Shown here: piece after piece, positions 27,570 through 36,280 of the stretch
Layout: the number at the start of each line of letters is the position of its first letter
Numbering within the stretch: position 1 is the stretch's first letter
From: JANJTY01 sp038257155
Lineage (GTDB): Bacteria; Pseudomonadota; Gammaproteobacteria; Xanthomonadales; Xanthomonadaceae
NCBI GenBank assembly: GCA_038257155.1
Contig: JBBSJP010000019.1
Location: 9,277-73,276, forward strand
Reading direction: 5' to 3'
Length of the DNA stretch: 64,000 nt
The notes under the pieces: generated by a model
Seen by the model: only the letters and a program-made list of their open reading frames with translations
Database searches by the model: none
Told to the model about the DNA's origin: nothing
Translations under genes and position numbers: made by a program

Positions 27570-28919
27570 TCAGTTCTCTGCTGTATTGCCCAACACGCCG
27601 ATGCTGGCGATCGTCATGCCGTCGGCATGAACAATGTGCAGATCGATGTCGAAGCGATCACAGAGCCGTCGCACGATCGCCAGGCCGAGCCCGTAACCGG
27701 CGCTGCCCTCGCGCTTGTGGAAGGCGATGAAGTCCTCGCCACCCAGCGGCAGGGTGGCGCTGTTGCTGATGCACAGGCGAGCCTCCCGCACGGCAATGCA
27801 AACCTGTCGCCGCCTGGCATCCGCAGCGGTTTCGGCATGCGCCAGCGCATTGCCGATCAGGTTGGACAACAGCATGTGCAGCACCGGCTCATTCAGTGCG
27901 ACACGCGTGTACGCCGCCACTTCGACCCGCACCTGCAGACGCGGATCCTCATGCAGGCTGGTCTGTTCCAGGATCACCCGCTCCAGAACCGGCAGCAGGG
28001 CCACCGAATCCTTTGTGGCGGGCGTCTGGACCTCGCGCGCCAGGCTGAGCAGGGTGAGCACGATCTGCTCAAGCTGTGCGGCCGATTGACGCACCGAATC
28101 GAGCTGTGTGCGCAGCGCCGGATCGAGACGATGATCGGCGGAAACCTGCTCGCATAGACTGCGGATCACGCTGAGCGGCGTGCGCAGTTCATGCCCGACA
28201 TCACGGGTGAACTCCTGCTCACGCTGGATGAAGGCGCGCACGCGCTGCACGAGATCGTCCAGTCCGCGTGCCAGCAGGTCGATTTCGTCGCGCGGTGGGC
28301 CCGTCAGCGAGTGTTTCCAGAGCTGCTGCGGCAGCTGGTCCGGCTGCAGGCCGGACACGGCGTCGGCCAGGCGCGACAGCGGGCGCGTGGTGCGGCGCGC
28401 AATCCACCAGCCGATGAGCAAGGCTGTGGCCAGCGCCGCGGCCGCCGACCAGGCCAGGATCGCGATCACATCGTTGCGCATCTTGCGGAAGACCAGTCGA
28501 CTGCCGACTTCGGCCACCAGCCAGGCAGTTTCGTCGTCAAACGGCATCGCCATGAGGTGGTAATGCCTGCCCTGCGTTCCGGCGAACTCCCGCCGGTGAG
28601 GCTCCTGCAAGTAGGCAGCGCGCAAGTCTTCCGGGAACTGCTCGACATGCATCAGCAATCGAGTGCCTGGATCCTGGGGCTTTGGCCAGCTGCCAGTCGA
28701 GCGAAAGCCGCTGCGTTGGTGCTCGGCCTCGGCCAGCAGTCCTTCCTCCAGATACTGATCTTCCACGGTGTAGGCAAACACCAGGGCATAGAGCGTGAAC
28801 AGGGTCATCAGACACAGCGCGAACAGCGCGAAAGCCAGCATGAGCCGACGTTGCAGGCTGCGTGCCGGGTTGTTCCTGAAGCGCGGCCCGGATCTCGGCA
28901 TGCGGACGCTGTCAGGCAT
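27570..28919 (-). CDS. Two-component sensor histidine kinase
   Basis: Inner-membrane kinase (449 residues): helix 1 (about 20-45), periplasmic sensor (about 46-160), helix 2 (about 160-185), HAMP, then the DHp H-box HELRTPLSV with His at 243. The ATPase domain has the N-box NLIGNALAHA and G-box GYGLGLAIVRR. The ATG at 28919 overlaps the regulator stop by eight bases. A TTG at 28940 would extend into the regulator gene. Partner of the response regulator just upstream. The signal is unknown. Confidence 0.92.
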   Translation of the reverse strand: MPDSVRMPRSGPRFRNNPARSLQRRLMLAFALFALCLMTLFTLYALVFAYTVEDQYLEEGLLAEAEHQRSGFRSTGSWPKPQDPGTRLLMHVEQFPEDLRAAYLQEPHRREFAGTQGRHYHLMAMPFDDETAWLVAEVGSRLVFRKMRNDVIAILAWSAAAALATALLIGWWIARRTTRPLSRLADAVSGLQPDQLPQQLWKHSLTGPPRDEIDLLARGLDDLVQRVRAFIQREQEFTRDVGHELRTPLSVIRSLCEQVSADHRLDPALRTQLDSVRQSAAQLEQIVLTLLSLAREVQTPATKDSVALLPVLERVILEQTSLHEDPRLQVRVEVAAYTRVALNEPVLHMLLSNLIGNALAHAETAADARRRQVCIAVREARLCISNSATLPLGGEDFIAFHKREGSAGYGLGLAIVRRLCDRFDIDLHIVHADGMTIASIGVLGNTAEN

Positions 28920-29601
28920 TGCCGTCGAGCCTGAAGCCAACGCCGTGCAGGGTGATCAGCATGGGGCGCTCGAAAGGCTTGTCCAGTGCCTGGCGCAACA
29001 GATACAGGTGCGTACGCAGTGGATCGGATGGCGGCATGTCGTCTGGCCACAGCTCACGCAGCAACTCGCTGCGGGTCAGTGCGCGCGGCCAGGCTTCTGC
29101 CAGCGTCAGCAAGATGCGGTAAGGCATGCCCTGCAGTGACAGCGGTTGTTCGTGGCGAAAGGCTTCACCGCTGCGACGATCGATGCGCAGTGAGCCGATA
29201 CGCAGCTGGTGGGTGGTGCCGATGCGATGCCGCTGTGATAGCGCCAGGCAGCGCGCCAGCAGCTCGTCGCTGGCAAAGGGTTTCACCAGATAATCGTCGG
29301 CGCCAGCGGCAAAGCCGAGCAACTTGTCGTCGAGGGTGTCGCGTGCGGTCAGCATCAGGATCGGGATGTGCCGATCGGCCTCGCTGCGCAAGCGCCGGCA
29401 GACTTTCAGACCGTCGAGGCCCGGCAGCCCGATGTCCAGCACCAGCACGTCGGGCGGGTCCTGCAGTGCCAGTTGCACGCCGCTGACGCCGTCGGCGGCA
29501 AAGTCTGCGGTATGGCCCTGCGCTTCGAACAGGCTGGCCAGCGCGCGTCGCAGCGGCAGGTGGTCTTCGATCACCAGGATGCGAAGTGGGACGGTGGTCA
29601 T
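28912..29601 (-). CDS. OmpR-family response regulator
   Basis: Protein of 229 residues: receiver domain with acidic pocket VIEDH, phosphoacceptor Asp56 (VLDIGLPGLDG), Thr in MLTARD and Lys in LVKPF. A C-terminal winged helix follows (about 130-226) with TRSELLRELWPD and the typical ending HGVGFRLD. The start at 29601 gives the family N-terminus LRILVIEDH. First gene of the regulator-kinase operon. A shared motif 64 bases upstream suggests autoregulation. Confidence 0.94.
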   Translation of the reverse strand: MTTVPLRILVIEDHLPLRRALASLFEAQGHTADFAADGVSGVQLALQDPPDVLVLDIGLPGLDGLKVCRRLRSEADRHIPILMLTARDTLDDKLLGFAAGADDYLVKPFASDELLARCLALSQRHRIGTTHQLRIGSLRIDRRSGEAFRHEQPLSLQGMPYRILLTLAEAWPRALTRSELLRELWPDDMPPSDPLRTHLYLLRQALDKPFERPMLITLHGVGFRLDGNA

Positions 29602-29664
29602 GGGGGCGATTGTGTTCCGTGCTGGGGCGCAGGCGCGAGTGCCCAGCGCATCCTGCGCGGGAGA

Positions 29665-29686
29665 TGTGAAACAGGGCTCAAATGGC
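29665..29686 (-). promoter_or_regulatory. Putative autoregulatory operator of the two-component operon
   Basis: Plus-strand reading TGTGAAAC-N4-CTCAAATGGC. On the minus strand the half-sites TTTGAG and TTTCAC recur 11 bases apart. It is the second copy of the site at 27490-27511; the two blocks TGTGAAAC and CTCAAATG are identical in both. Confidence 0.5.
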
Positions 29687-29702
29687 AGTCGCTTTGCGCG
29701 TC

Positions 29703-29731
29703 GCGTTTCACTTCGGTGCGTTTCACTTCGG
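29703..29731 (+). promoter_or_regulatory. Direct repeat GCGTTTCACTTCGG before the DJ-1 gene
   Basis: GCGTTTCACTTCGG occurs at 29703-29716 and again at 29718-29731, a 15-base period. Each copy contains GTTTCAC, the same half-site as in the neighbouring operator. It lies 65 bases upstream of the DJ-1/PfpI start, so it could serve this divergent promoter. Confidence 0.4.
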
Positions 29732-29795
29732 CTTGATCTGCGTCGGGCAGGCTGCAACGAATCGCCGCGCGGATGCGGCAGTGCCGGAGCATGCA

Positions 29796-30854
29796 ATGCA
29801 GAAGTCGAAAGTACGGAAATGGATCATGCGTGCGTTGTTGAGCCTGGGTGCGGCGCTGGCCTTGCTGGCTGCCTTGGCGGGCGGCTTCTGGTATGACCTT
29901 GATCTGGATGGCGAGCCGACACCCAATCTGCAGGCCGGGCCAGCCGATCTCGGTTTCGTCAGCGCAACGGTGCCACAGCGCGGACGCATTCTGGCGGTGG
30001 TCACCAGCACGGCCAGCCTGCACAACGGTCGCCGCAGCGGCTTCGAGCTGACCGAGCTGGCGCGCGCCTGGTGGGTGTTCCGCCACAACGGCTATGCCGT
30101 GGATATCGCCAGCCCGCTGGGCGGTCCGCCGCCGATGATGCGTGACGACGATCTGATCGAGGCCGATTACGCCTTTCTCAACGACGCCGACGCGCAGGCC
30201 AGCCTGCAGGCCAGCCTGCGTCTGTCGAAAGTGGATCCGGCACGCTACGACGCGGTTTATTTTGTTGGTGGCAAGGGCACGATGCTGGACTTCCCCGGCA
30301 ACCCGGATATCGCCCGCATCGTGCGCGATATCGCGCCGCGCGGCGTGATTGGTGCGGTCTGTCACGGCCCTGCCGCCCTGCTCGGTATCGAACTTGAGAA
30401 TGGGCAGACCCTGCTTCAAGGACGCCAGGTGAATGGCTTCAGCAATGCCGAGGAGCTGTTCCTTGCCGAGGACGCGGTAGCGCGCCTTGGCTTCCTGCTG
30501 GAGGACGCACTGCGTGCCGAAGCCGGCACCTATGTCGAAGGGCCGATGTATCTGGCGCACAGCGTGGTTGATGCGCGCCTGATCACCGGGCAGAACCCGT
30601 GGTCGACCTGGGCGGTGGCCGAGTCGATGATCCGGGCACTGGGCCACGAGCCGCTGGCGCGAGTGCCAACGGCAGAAGAGAACAGTGTTGCCCTGCTGCA
30701 GCTGATGCATCGCGACGGCATCGAGGCGGCACTGCGGGCCAAGCGCGAGGGACCGCGCAGCGACAAACACCTGTTGCTGCTGCATGCGCTGATTGCGGCG
30801 ATGCAGTGGCAGCTCGGAGATGCCTATGCGCTGCAGCGCCTGGCGCGCGCTTGA
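29796..30854 (+). CDS. Membrane-anchored DJ-1/PfpI family protein
   Basis: Protein of 352 residues: one N-terminal membrane helix (about 12-32), then a DJ-1/PfpI class I amidotransferase-like domain (about 60-275). The nucleophile-elbow Cys is residue 189 (GAVCHGPAAL), with VYFVGGKGTM upstream and LITGQNPWSTW near the end. The layout resembles Hsp31/YDR533C-type enzymes, which include glyoxalases and putative deglycases. Activity here is not proven. A 75-residue C-terminal extension has no recognised motif. CGGAG lies before the ATG. Confidence 0.82.
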   Translation: MQKSKVRKWIMRALLSLGAALALLAALAGGFWYDLDLDGEPTPNLQAGPADLGFVSATVPQRGRILAVVTSTASLHNGRRSGFELTELARAWWVFRHNGYAVDIASPLGGPPPMMRDDDLIEADYAFLNDADAQASLQASLRLSKVDPARYDAVYFVGGKGTMLDFPGNPDIARIVRDIAPRGVIGAVCHGPAALLGIELENGQTLLQGRQVNGFSNAEELFLAEDAVARLGFLLEDALRAEAGTYVEGPMYLAHSVVDARLITGQNPWSTWAVAESMIRALGHEPLARVPTAEENSVALLQLMHRDGIEAALRAKREGPRSDKHLLLLHALIAAMQWQLGDAYALQRLARA

Positions 30855-30867
30855 ATGAGGGCAGAAG

Positions 30868-32238
30868 CTACATACGGCGTACGCGGAAGCTGCGGCCCTT
30901 GATCTTGCCAGCCATCAGTCCCTTCACCGCCTTGTCGGCCTGGTTGCTGCGCACCGCGACGTAGGCACGGGTCGGAAAGATATCGATCTTGCCGATCGCG
31001 TCGGCAGTGAGGCCAGCCGCACCGGTGAGTGCACCAAGGATGTCGCCGGGGCGCAGCTTGTCGCTGCGTCCGGCGTCGATACGCAGGGTGCTCATGGCGG
31101 CGCGCGGCACGTCGCGCGGCGTGCTGCTGATTGCCTCGGCGCGGCCCCAGCGCAGGCGCATCCCGGCGTCCTGCATGGCCAGCGCGCGCGGCATCTCGCG
31201 CGGCGTGACCAGGTTCAGCACCAGGCCGCCGAGACCGGCGCGCGCGGTGCGGCCGATGCGGTGCACATACACATCCGGGTCGGTCGGCAATTCGTAGTTC
31301 ACCACGCAGGCCAGCTGCTTCACGTCGAGGCCGCGCGCGGCCACGTCGCTGGCCACCAGGATGGCGAGGCTGCGGTTGGCGAACTGCACCAGCACTTCGT
31401 CGCGGTCGCGCTGCTCGAGATCGCCATGCAGCGCGGCCGCTGAGAAACCCAGACCAGTGAGGGTGCCGACCACTTCGTCGACATCGCGCTTGGTGTTGCA
31501 GAACACTACGGCGGATTCGGGCCGGTGCTGCAGCAGCAGGAAGGCCAGCACGGCGGTTTTGCTGGCGTGCTCGGATTCGAAGAACCACTCTTCGGCCGAG
31601 GCCTGGTCGACGGCACTTTCGACGGCCACTTCGAGCGGCTCGCGCAGCGCGCTGCGCCCGATCGCGCGGATCGCTTCGGGCCAGGTTGCGGAGAACAGCA
31701 GACTCTGGCGTTGCTTGGGCAGGCGCGCCACGATTTCGCGGATGGCTTCCTCGAAACCCATGTCGAGCATGCGGTCGGCCTCGTCCAGCACCAGGGCGGT
31801 CAGGCCAGATACGTCGAGCGCGCCCTTGCGCAGCATCTCCTGCACCCGTCCGGGCGTGCCCACCACGATGTGCGGGGCGTGCTCGAGCGAGGCCAGCTGC
31901 GGCCCCAACGGAATGCCGCCAGTGAGCAGGGTGAGCTTGACGTTGGGAATGCCGATCGCGAGGCGGCGGATCTCCTTGGCCACCTGGTCGGCCAGTTCGC
32001 GTGTCGGACACAGCACCAGGGACTGGGTGCGGATCTGCGAAGCATCGAGGCGCTGCAGCAGGCCCAGGCCGAAAGCGGCGGTCTTGCCGCTGCCGGTCGG
32101 TGCCTGTGCCAGCACGTCGCGGCCTTCCAGGATGGCGGGCAGGGCGCCCGCCTGGATCGGGGTGGGAATGGTGTAGCCGGCGGCGTCGATGGATTGACGC
32201 AGGGCGGGGATGAGGTCGAGCTCGGCAAAGGAATTCAT
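30868..32238 (-). CDS. dbpA: ATP-dependent RNA helicase DbpA
   Basis: DEAD-box helicase (456 residues) that acts in 50S ribosomal subunit assembly by binding 23S rRNA hairpin 92. Motifs: Q-motif near 20-27, APTGSGKTAA, PTREL, TPGR, DEAD, SAT and HRIGRTAR. The C-terminal RNA-binding domain (about 380-456, STLRIDAGRSDKLRPGDILGAL) is the DbpA hallmark. Length matches E. coli DbpA. Its 3' end faces the DJ-1 gene with a 13-base gap. Confidence 0.95.
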   Translation of the reverse strand: MNSFAELDLIPALRQSIDAAGYTIPTPIQAGALPAILEGRDVLAQAPTGSGKTAAFGLGLLQRLDASQIRTQSLVLCPTRELADQVAKEIRRLAIGIPNVKLTLLTGGIPLGPQLASLEHAPHIVVGTPGRVQEMLRKGALDVSGLTALVLDEADRMLDMGFEEAIREIVARLPKQRQSLLFSATWPEAIRAIGRSALREPLEVAVESAVDQASAEEWFFESEHASKTAVLAFLLLQHRPESAVVFCNTKRDVDEVVGTLTGLGFSAAALHGDLEQRDRDEVLVQFANRSLAILVASDVAARGLDVKQLACVVNYELPTDPDVYVHRIGRTARAGLGGLVLNLVTPREMPRALAMQDAGMRLRWGRAEAISSTPRDVPRAAMSTLRIDAGRSDKLRPGDILGALTGAAGLTADAIGKIDIFPTRAYVAVRSNQADKAVKGLMAGKIKGRSFRVRRM

Positions 32239-32304
32239 CCGCGCATCATCGCGGATTTGACCGCCCGACGCCTCCCGCCCGGCGCGTCGAAGGCAGAGGC
32301 GGCC

Positions 32305-33129
32305 TCAGGCGGGGCCTAGCGCCTCACGCATCAGAAGCTCGAGCTGCTCGGGTGCGCGCCAATGAAAGCCCGCCACGAAGCGGCCCAGCGTCCAGGGTGA
32401 CTCGCCCCGGCAGATCGGTTTGGCTTCCGCGGTGAACGCGGCGCGCAGACGGTGCTCGCTGGTGCAACGCGGCAGGTAGTCCTGGCTAAGGAAGTCGTTG
32501 TATTCGCCGTACGGGTAGGCGAACAGGCTGCGGCGCGGACCTTGCGGACAGTGCACGTCGAGCCAATCGGACGCCGCGCGGATCTCGGCGTCTGCTTCGG
32601 CCCAGGTTTCGATATTGCGGAAGGTGCCGCGTGCGTTGTCGCGCTGCGCGGTCTGCGCCACGGCATCGTGGTTGTGGTCCCAACTGTGGTTCTCGATCGC
32701 CATGCAATGGCTGGCAGCAGCTTCCGGCCACCAGTCGTCACGCATCCAGTCGCGCCCCTGCAGGCAAGTCCGGTCAAGCTGGATGCGGGCTTCGGGCGAA
32801 GCGATGGCGAAGCAGGTCAGGTGCACCTGTTGTCCCGTATTGCGTGCATGCTCCTGCAGCACGCCGCGAAAGCCACGCTGCACGCCAAGTCCGGCATAGT
32901 CAAGATCGTGCCAATCGAACACCGGCGCGTCGTCCGAGGTCAGCACGACTGCCCGGTCCGGACCGGGCGCGTCATCGCGCAGCATGGCGACCGCGTGGTG
33001 GGCGCTGATCACGGGCAGGGCCAGGCGATGGATCAGCTGCAAATCCTCGGCCAGTGCTACGTGATCGTTATCGGCATAGGCATTCGAGGCCATGTTGTTG
33101 GCATGGTAAGTGAGTACCGCGACGCGCAT
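32305..33129 (-). CDS. Polysaccharide deacetylase-like protein
   Basis: NodB-homology-type protein of 274 residues, no signal peptide. Motif 1 region is TSDDAPVFDW (two Asp), motif 2 is ENHSWDHNH (metal-binding His residues) and motif 3 resembles FAYPYGEYND. Probably removes N-acetyl or other acyl groups from a glycan precursor. Its start overlaps the stop of the acyltransferase gene (TGATG), so the two are co-translated, which hints at a shared envelope role. Confidence 0.8.
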   Translation of the reverse strand: MRVAVLTYHANNMASNAYADNDHVALAEDLQLIHRLALPVISAHHAVAMLRDDAPGPDRAVVLTSDDAPVFDWHDLDYAGLGVQRGFRGVLQEHARNTGQQVHLTCFAIASPEARIQLDRTCLQGRDWMRDDWWPEAAASHCMAIENHSWDHNHDAVAQTAQRDNARGTFRNIETWAEADAEIRAASDWLDVHCPQGPRRSLFAYPYGEYNDFLSQDYLPRCTSEHRLRAAFTAEAKPICRGESPWTLGRFVAGFHWRAPEQLELLMREALGPA

Positions 33130-33731
33130 CAGACGGTACCTCGCCGCTTGCCTTGCCAGGGGCGATACCAGGCGCGGATGCGCGCCATGTCGGATTCCAG
33201 ATCGTCACACATCTCGAACACCGGTCCTATGCCGATCACTCGCTCGGGATAATGGAAGTACATGCACAGCACCGGCACGTCAGCCGCGCGCGCAATACGC
33301 CAGAAGCCGCTTTTCCACTGTGTCACATGGCGTCGTGTGCCTTCAGGCGCCAGCACCAGCCAGCCGTGATCGCCCTGGTGGATTCGGATGGTGGCCTGTT
33401 CAACCACGCCGCGCGCATTGCGCCGGTCGACCGGAAATCCACCGAGGAAGCGCAGCAGGGGTCCCAGCACCCAGCCGCTCGGCCCGCGAAACAGTTCGGC
33501 CTTGCCCATGAACATCACGTCGACACCCATCGCGAGCTTGGCAGCCAGCCCCCAGATACCGTCCCAGGCGGAAGAATGTGGCGCCACCAGGATGACCAAG
33601 CGGGGCAGGTCGGGAAAGTCGCCGACAATGTTCCAGCCGCCCAGGCGAAGCACGAAGCGGCCAAAGCGCTGCAGCAAGCCGGGTGGCTTCTTGGGAGCCT
33701 GCGCTGGCAGGACCGGAACCCGAGGATTCAT
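33129..33731 (-). CDS. PlsC-type 1-acylglycerol-3-phosphate acyltransferase family protein
   Basis: Protein of 200 residues with the acyltransferase motifs HSSAWDG (HX4D) and APEGTR (EGT block). Similar to the small family often called glycerol acyltransferase or lysophospholipid acyltransferase. No strong membrane helix beyond the amphipathic N-terminus. It is coupled to the deacetylase downstream. The acceptor could be a phospholipid or another envelope lipid. Confidence 0.85.
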   Translation of the reverse strand: MNPRVPVLPAQAPKKPPGLLQRFGRFVLRLGGWNIVGDFPDLPRLVILVAPHSSAWDGIWGLAAKLAMGVDVMFMGKAELFRGPSGWVLGPLLRFLGGFPVDRRNARGVVEQATIRIHQGDHGWLVLAPEGTRRHVTQWKSGFWRIARAADVPVLCMYFHYPERVIGIGPVFEMCDDLESDMARIRAWYRPWQGKRRGTV

Positions 33732-33742
33732 CGGTGATTGCT

Positions 33743-34168
33743 TCAGTCCCGATCCCAGGCGCGCGAATCGCGCGCGCGTTTGACCTGGGCGCGATCCCGC
33801 TTGCTGGTCAGGCGGCGAACCTTGGAGGCCTTGGTCGGCTGGGTGGGGACGCGCGGCTTGGGCGGCGCCAACACCGTCTTGATCGCCGCTATCAGGCGTT
33901 CGCGGGCATCCTGCCGGTTGCGGTCCTGGGTTCGATAGCGCTGCGCCTGCAGGATGAACACGCCATCCTCGGTCAGGCGCCGGTCGCGCTTGGCAAGCAG
34001 GCGCTCGCGCAGCGCTTCCGGCAGCGCCTTCGAATTGCGCACGTCAAAGCGCAGCTCCACCGCCGTGGAAAGCTTGTTGACGTTCTGCCCGCCCGGGCCG
34101 GAGGAGCGCACGAAACGCTCTTCCAGCTCGGATTCGGGTATAGCGATGGAGGTGTTGATTCGCAGCAC
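33743..34168 (-). CDS. arfB: Alternative ribosome-rescue factor ArfB
   Basis: Peptidyl-tRNA hydrolase that frees stalled ribosomes (141 residues; E. coli ArfB has 140). The GGQ catalytic motif is at residues 26-28 (SGPGGQNVNK), and the basic C-terminal tail, which occupies the mRNA channel, is present (KRDRAQVKRARDSRA). I chose the GTG at 34168, which gives the family N-terminus MLRINTSIAIPE. An upstream start at 34261 would run into the neighbouring gene. Confidence 0.93.
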   Translation of the reverse strand: MLRINTSIAIPESELEERFVRSSGPGGQNVNKLSTAVELRFDVRNSKALPEALRERLLAKRDRRLTEDGVFILQAQRYRTQDRNRQDARERLIAAIKTVLAPPKPRVPTQPTKASKVRRLTSKRDRAQVKRARDSRAWDRD

Positions 34169-34235
34169 GCGGGTCAGGCAACCGGAACGGAACTGCGATT
34201 GTAGCGATGCACCCGCACGCCCTGTGAAAAATCCG

Positions 34236-36119
34236 TCAGGCCATGCCGCCGCGCAGGCCACGCACTACGCTCTCCAGATAGGCGGCGCTGGCCTGCTCCG
34301 CCCTTACCAACTCGCCGGCCACCAGTTCGATGTGGGCGCGGAAACGACGCGGCAGGCGTGCGCGGCGCAGCTGCGAGTCGCGCCGGCTCCACATGCTGGC
34401 CCACATGCCGCGCAAGGCCAGCGGCAGGACGGGCACCGGCTGTTTTTCCAGGATGCGCTCGATACCGGCGCGGAATGGGGCGATCTCGCCGTCCTGCGTC
34501 AGCGCGCCTTCCGGGAAGATGCCGATCACCTCACCAGCGGCCAGGGCCGCGTCGATCTCGTCAAACGCGCGCTGCATCATCGCCGGATCTTCCTTGGCGG
34601 GCGCGATGGGAATGCAGCGCGCGGTGCGAAACAGCCAGCTGAGCACCGGAATCTTGAAGATCTTGTGGTACATCACGAAGCGCACCGGGCGCTTGATGCT
34701 GCCCATCAGGACCAGGGCATCGGTGAACGAGACGTGGTTGCAGACCACCACGGCCGGGCCCTCGTCGGGCAACTTTTCCACGCCTTCGGTGCGGATGCGA
34801 TACAGCGTGCTGACCATCAGCCAGCTGATGAAGCGCATCACGAACTCAGGCACCAACGAGAAGATGTAGACCGCCACCGCGGCATTCAGGATGGCGGTAA
34901 TCAGCAGCACCTCGGGAATGTTGAAGCCGTAGTGGAACAGAACGATGGCCATCAGCGTGGCCACCACCATGAACAGGGCGTTCAAGATGTTGTTGGCGGC
35001 AATCACGCGCGACAGGTGCGAGCGCTCGGCACGGGTCTGCACCAGAGAGTAGAGCGGCACGATGTAGAAGCCGCCGAACACGCCGATCATCAGCAGGTCG
35101 ACCAGCACGCGCACATTGCCCGGCGCGGCAAGGAACTCGCGCCAGCCGAGGTCTACCAGCACTGCGGCCTCCGGCCGGGCGAAAAACAGGTCGACGCCGA
35201 ACAGGGTGAGGCCGATCGCGCCAAGCGGAACCAGGCCGATCTCCACCCGTCGTCCGGAGAGCTTTTCGCAAAGCAGGGAGCCCAGCCCGATGCCCAGCGA
35301 GAACACTGCCAGCACCAATGGCGCGACCTGTTCGTTGCCGCCCAGGAATTCCTTGGTGTAGTTCGGCATCTGGGCGAGAAATATCGAGCCGAAGAACCAG
35401 AACCAGCTGATGCCAAGCACCGAATTAAGCACCGCGCGCTTGTGACCCAGGAAGCCGACGATGCGCCAGGTTTCGCTGATCACGTTCCAGTTGATCTTCA
35501 GTTCCGGCTCGGTGGCCGGCGCCTCGGGAATGTAGCGGCTGCTCCAGTAGCCCATGGTCGCGAACACCAGCACGGCGATCGATGCGTAGAACGGGCCGTC
35601 GTCGAAGCCGGCCAGCAGGCCGCCGATCAGGAAGCCGACGAGGATGGTCAGGAAGGTACCGGCCTCGACCAGGGCGTTGCCGCCGACCAGTTCTTCGGGC
35701 TTGAGGTGTTGCGGCAGGATGGCGAACTTGATCGGACCGAACAGGGCGCTTTGCGTGCCCATCAGGAACAGCACGCCGATCAGGAACGGAATCGAGTTGA
35801 GCGCGAAGCCGACCGTGGCCAGCGCCATGATCGCGATCTCCAGCAGCTTGATGCGGCGGATCGAGCGAGATTTCTCGAACTTCTCCGCCCACTGGCCGGC
35901 GGTGGCGGAGAACAGGAAGAATGGCAGGATGAACAGGCCGGCGGCGATGTTCGACCAGAGGTTTACCTCGGCACTCGACAGCCCGCCCGCCGCATAGGGG
36001 ATCATCACCACCAGCGCCGCGCGAAACACATTGTCGTTGAATGCCCCCAGTCCCTGGGTCAGGAAGAAGGGCAGGAAACGACGGCTGCGAAGCAGGGAGA
36101 ACTGACTGGGATGTGACAT
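34236..36119 (-). CDS. MFS transporter fused to PlsC-type acyltransferase
   Basis: Protein of 627 residues. The N-terminal region (about 1-410) is an LplT-like major facilitator transporter of about 12 helices, starting with the family pattern RRFLPFFLTQGLGAFNDN. The C-terminal region is a PlsC acyltransferase with NHVSFTD (HX4D, about residue 460) and FPEGALT. It would flip lysophospholipid and reacylate it. The third module of the full Aas fusion, the acyl-ACP synthetase, is absent. Confidence 0.9.
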   Translation of the reverse strand: MSHPSQFSLLRSRRFLPFFLTQGLGAFNDNVFRAALVVMIPYAAGGLSSAEVNLWSNIAAGLFILPFFLFSATAGQWAEKFEKSRSIRRIKLLEIAIMALATVGFALNSIPFLIGVLFLMGTQSALFGPIKFAILPQHLKPEELVGGNALVEAGTFLTILVGFLIGGLLAGFDDGPFYASIAVLVFATMGYWSSRYIPEAPATEPELKINWNVISETWRIVGFLGHKRAVLNSVLGISWFWFFGSIFLAQMPNYTKEFLGGNEQVAPLVLAVFSLGIGLGSLLCEKLSGRRVEIGLVPLGAIGLTLFGVDLFFARPEAAVLVDLGWREFLAAPGNVRVLVDLLMIGVFGGFYIVPLYSLVQTRAERSHLSRVIAANNILNALFMVVATLMAIVLFHYGFNIPEVLLITAILNAAVAVYIFSLVPEFVMRFISWLMVSTLYRIRTEGVEKLPDEGPAVVVCNHVSFTDALVLMGSIKRPVRFVMYHKIFKIPVLSWLFRTARCIPIAPAKEDPAMMQRAFDEIDAALAAGEVIGIFPEGALTQDGEIAPFRAGIERILEKQPVPVLPLALRGMWASMWSRRDSQLRRARLPRRFRAHIELVAGELVRAEQASAAYLESVVRGLRGGMA

Positions 36120-36280
36120 GCGCCGGGCCGCAGGGAATCAGGCGCCATTGGCGCGTGGCGCGCGATTTCTGTCAAGCCTGCAGACTGTTTGGCGAAAGCC
36201 ATCCCAGATCGCGCCCACACAGCACCCTGCCGAAGCGTTCGGTACGGCCTCGGCTATCGGAAAGCAGCGCTGGAAAAAGA

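Noticed and set aside
33954..36116. Long plus-strand open frame of about 720 codons
   Set aside because: Antisense to the arfB and MFS-acyltransferase genes, which show clear family motifs. No ribosome binding site.
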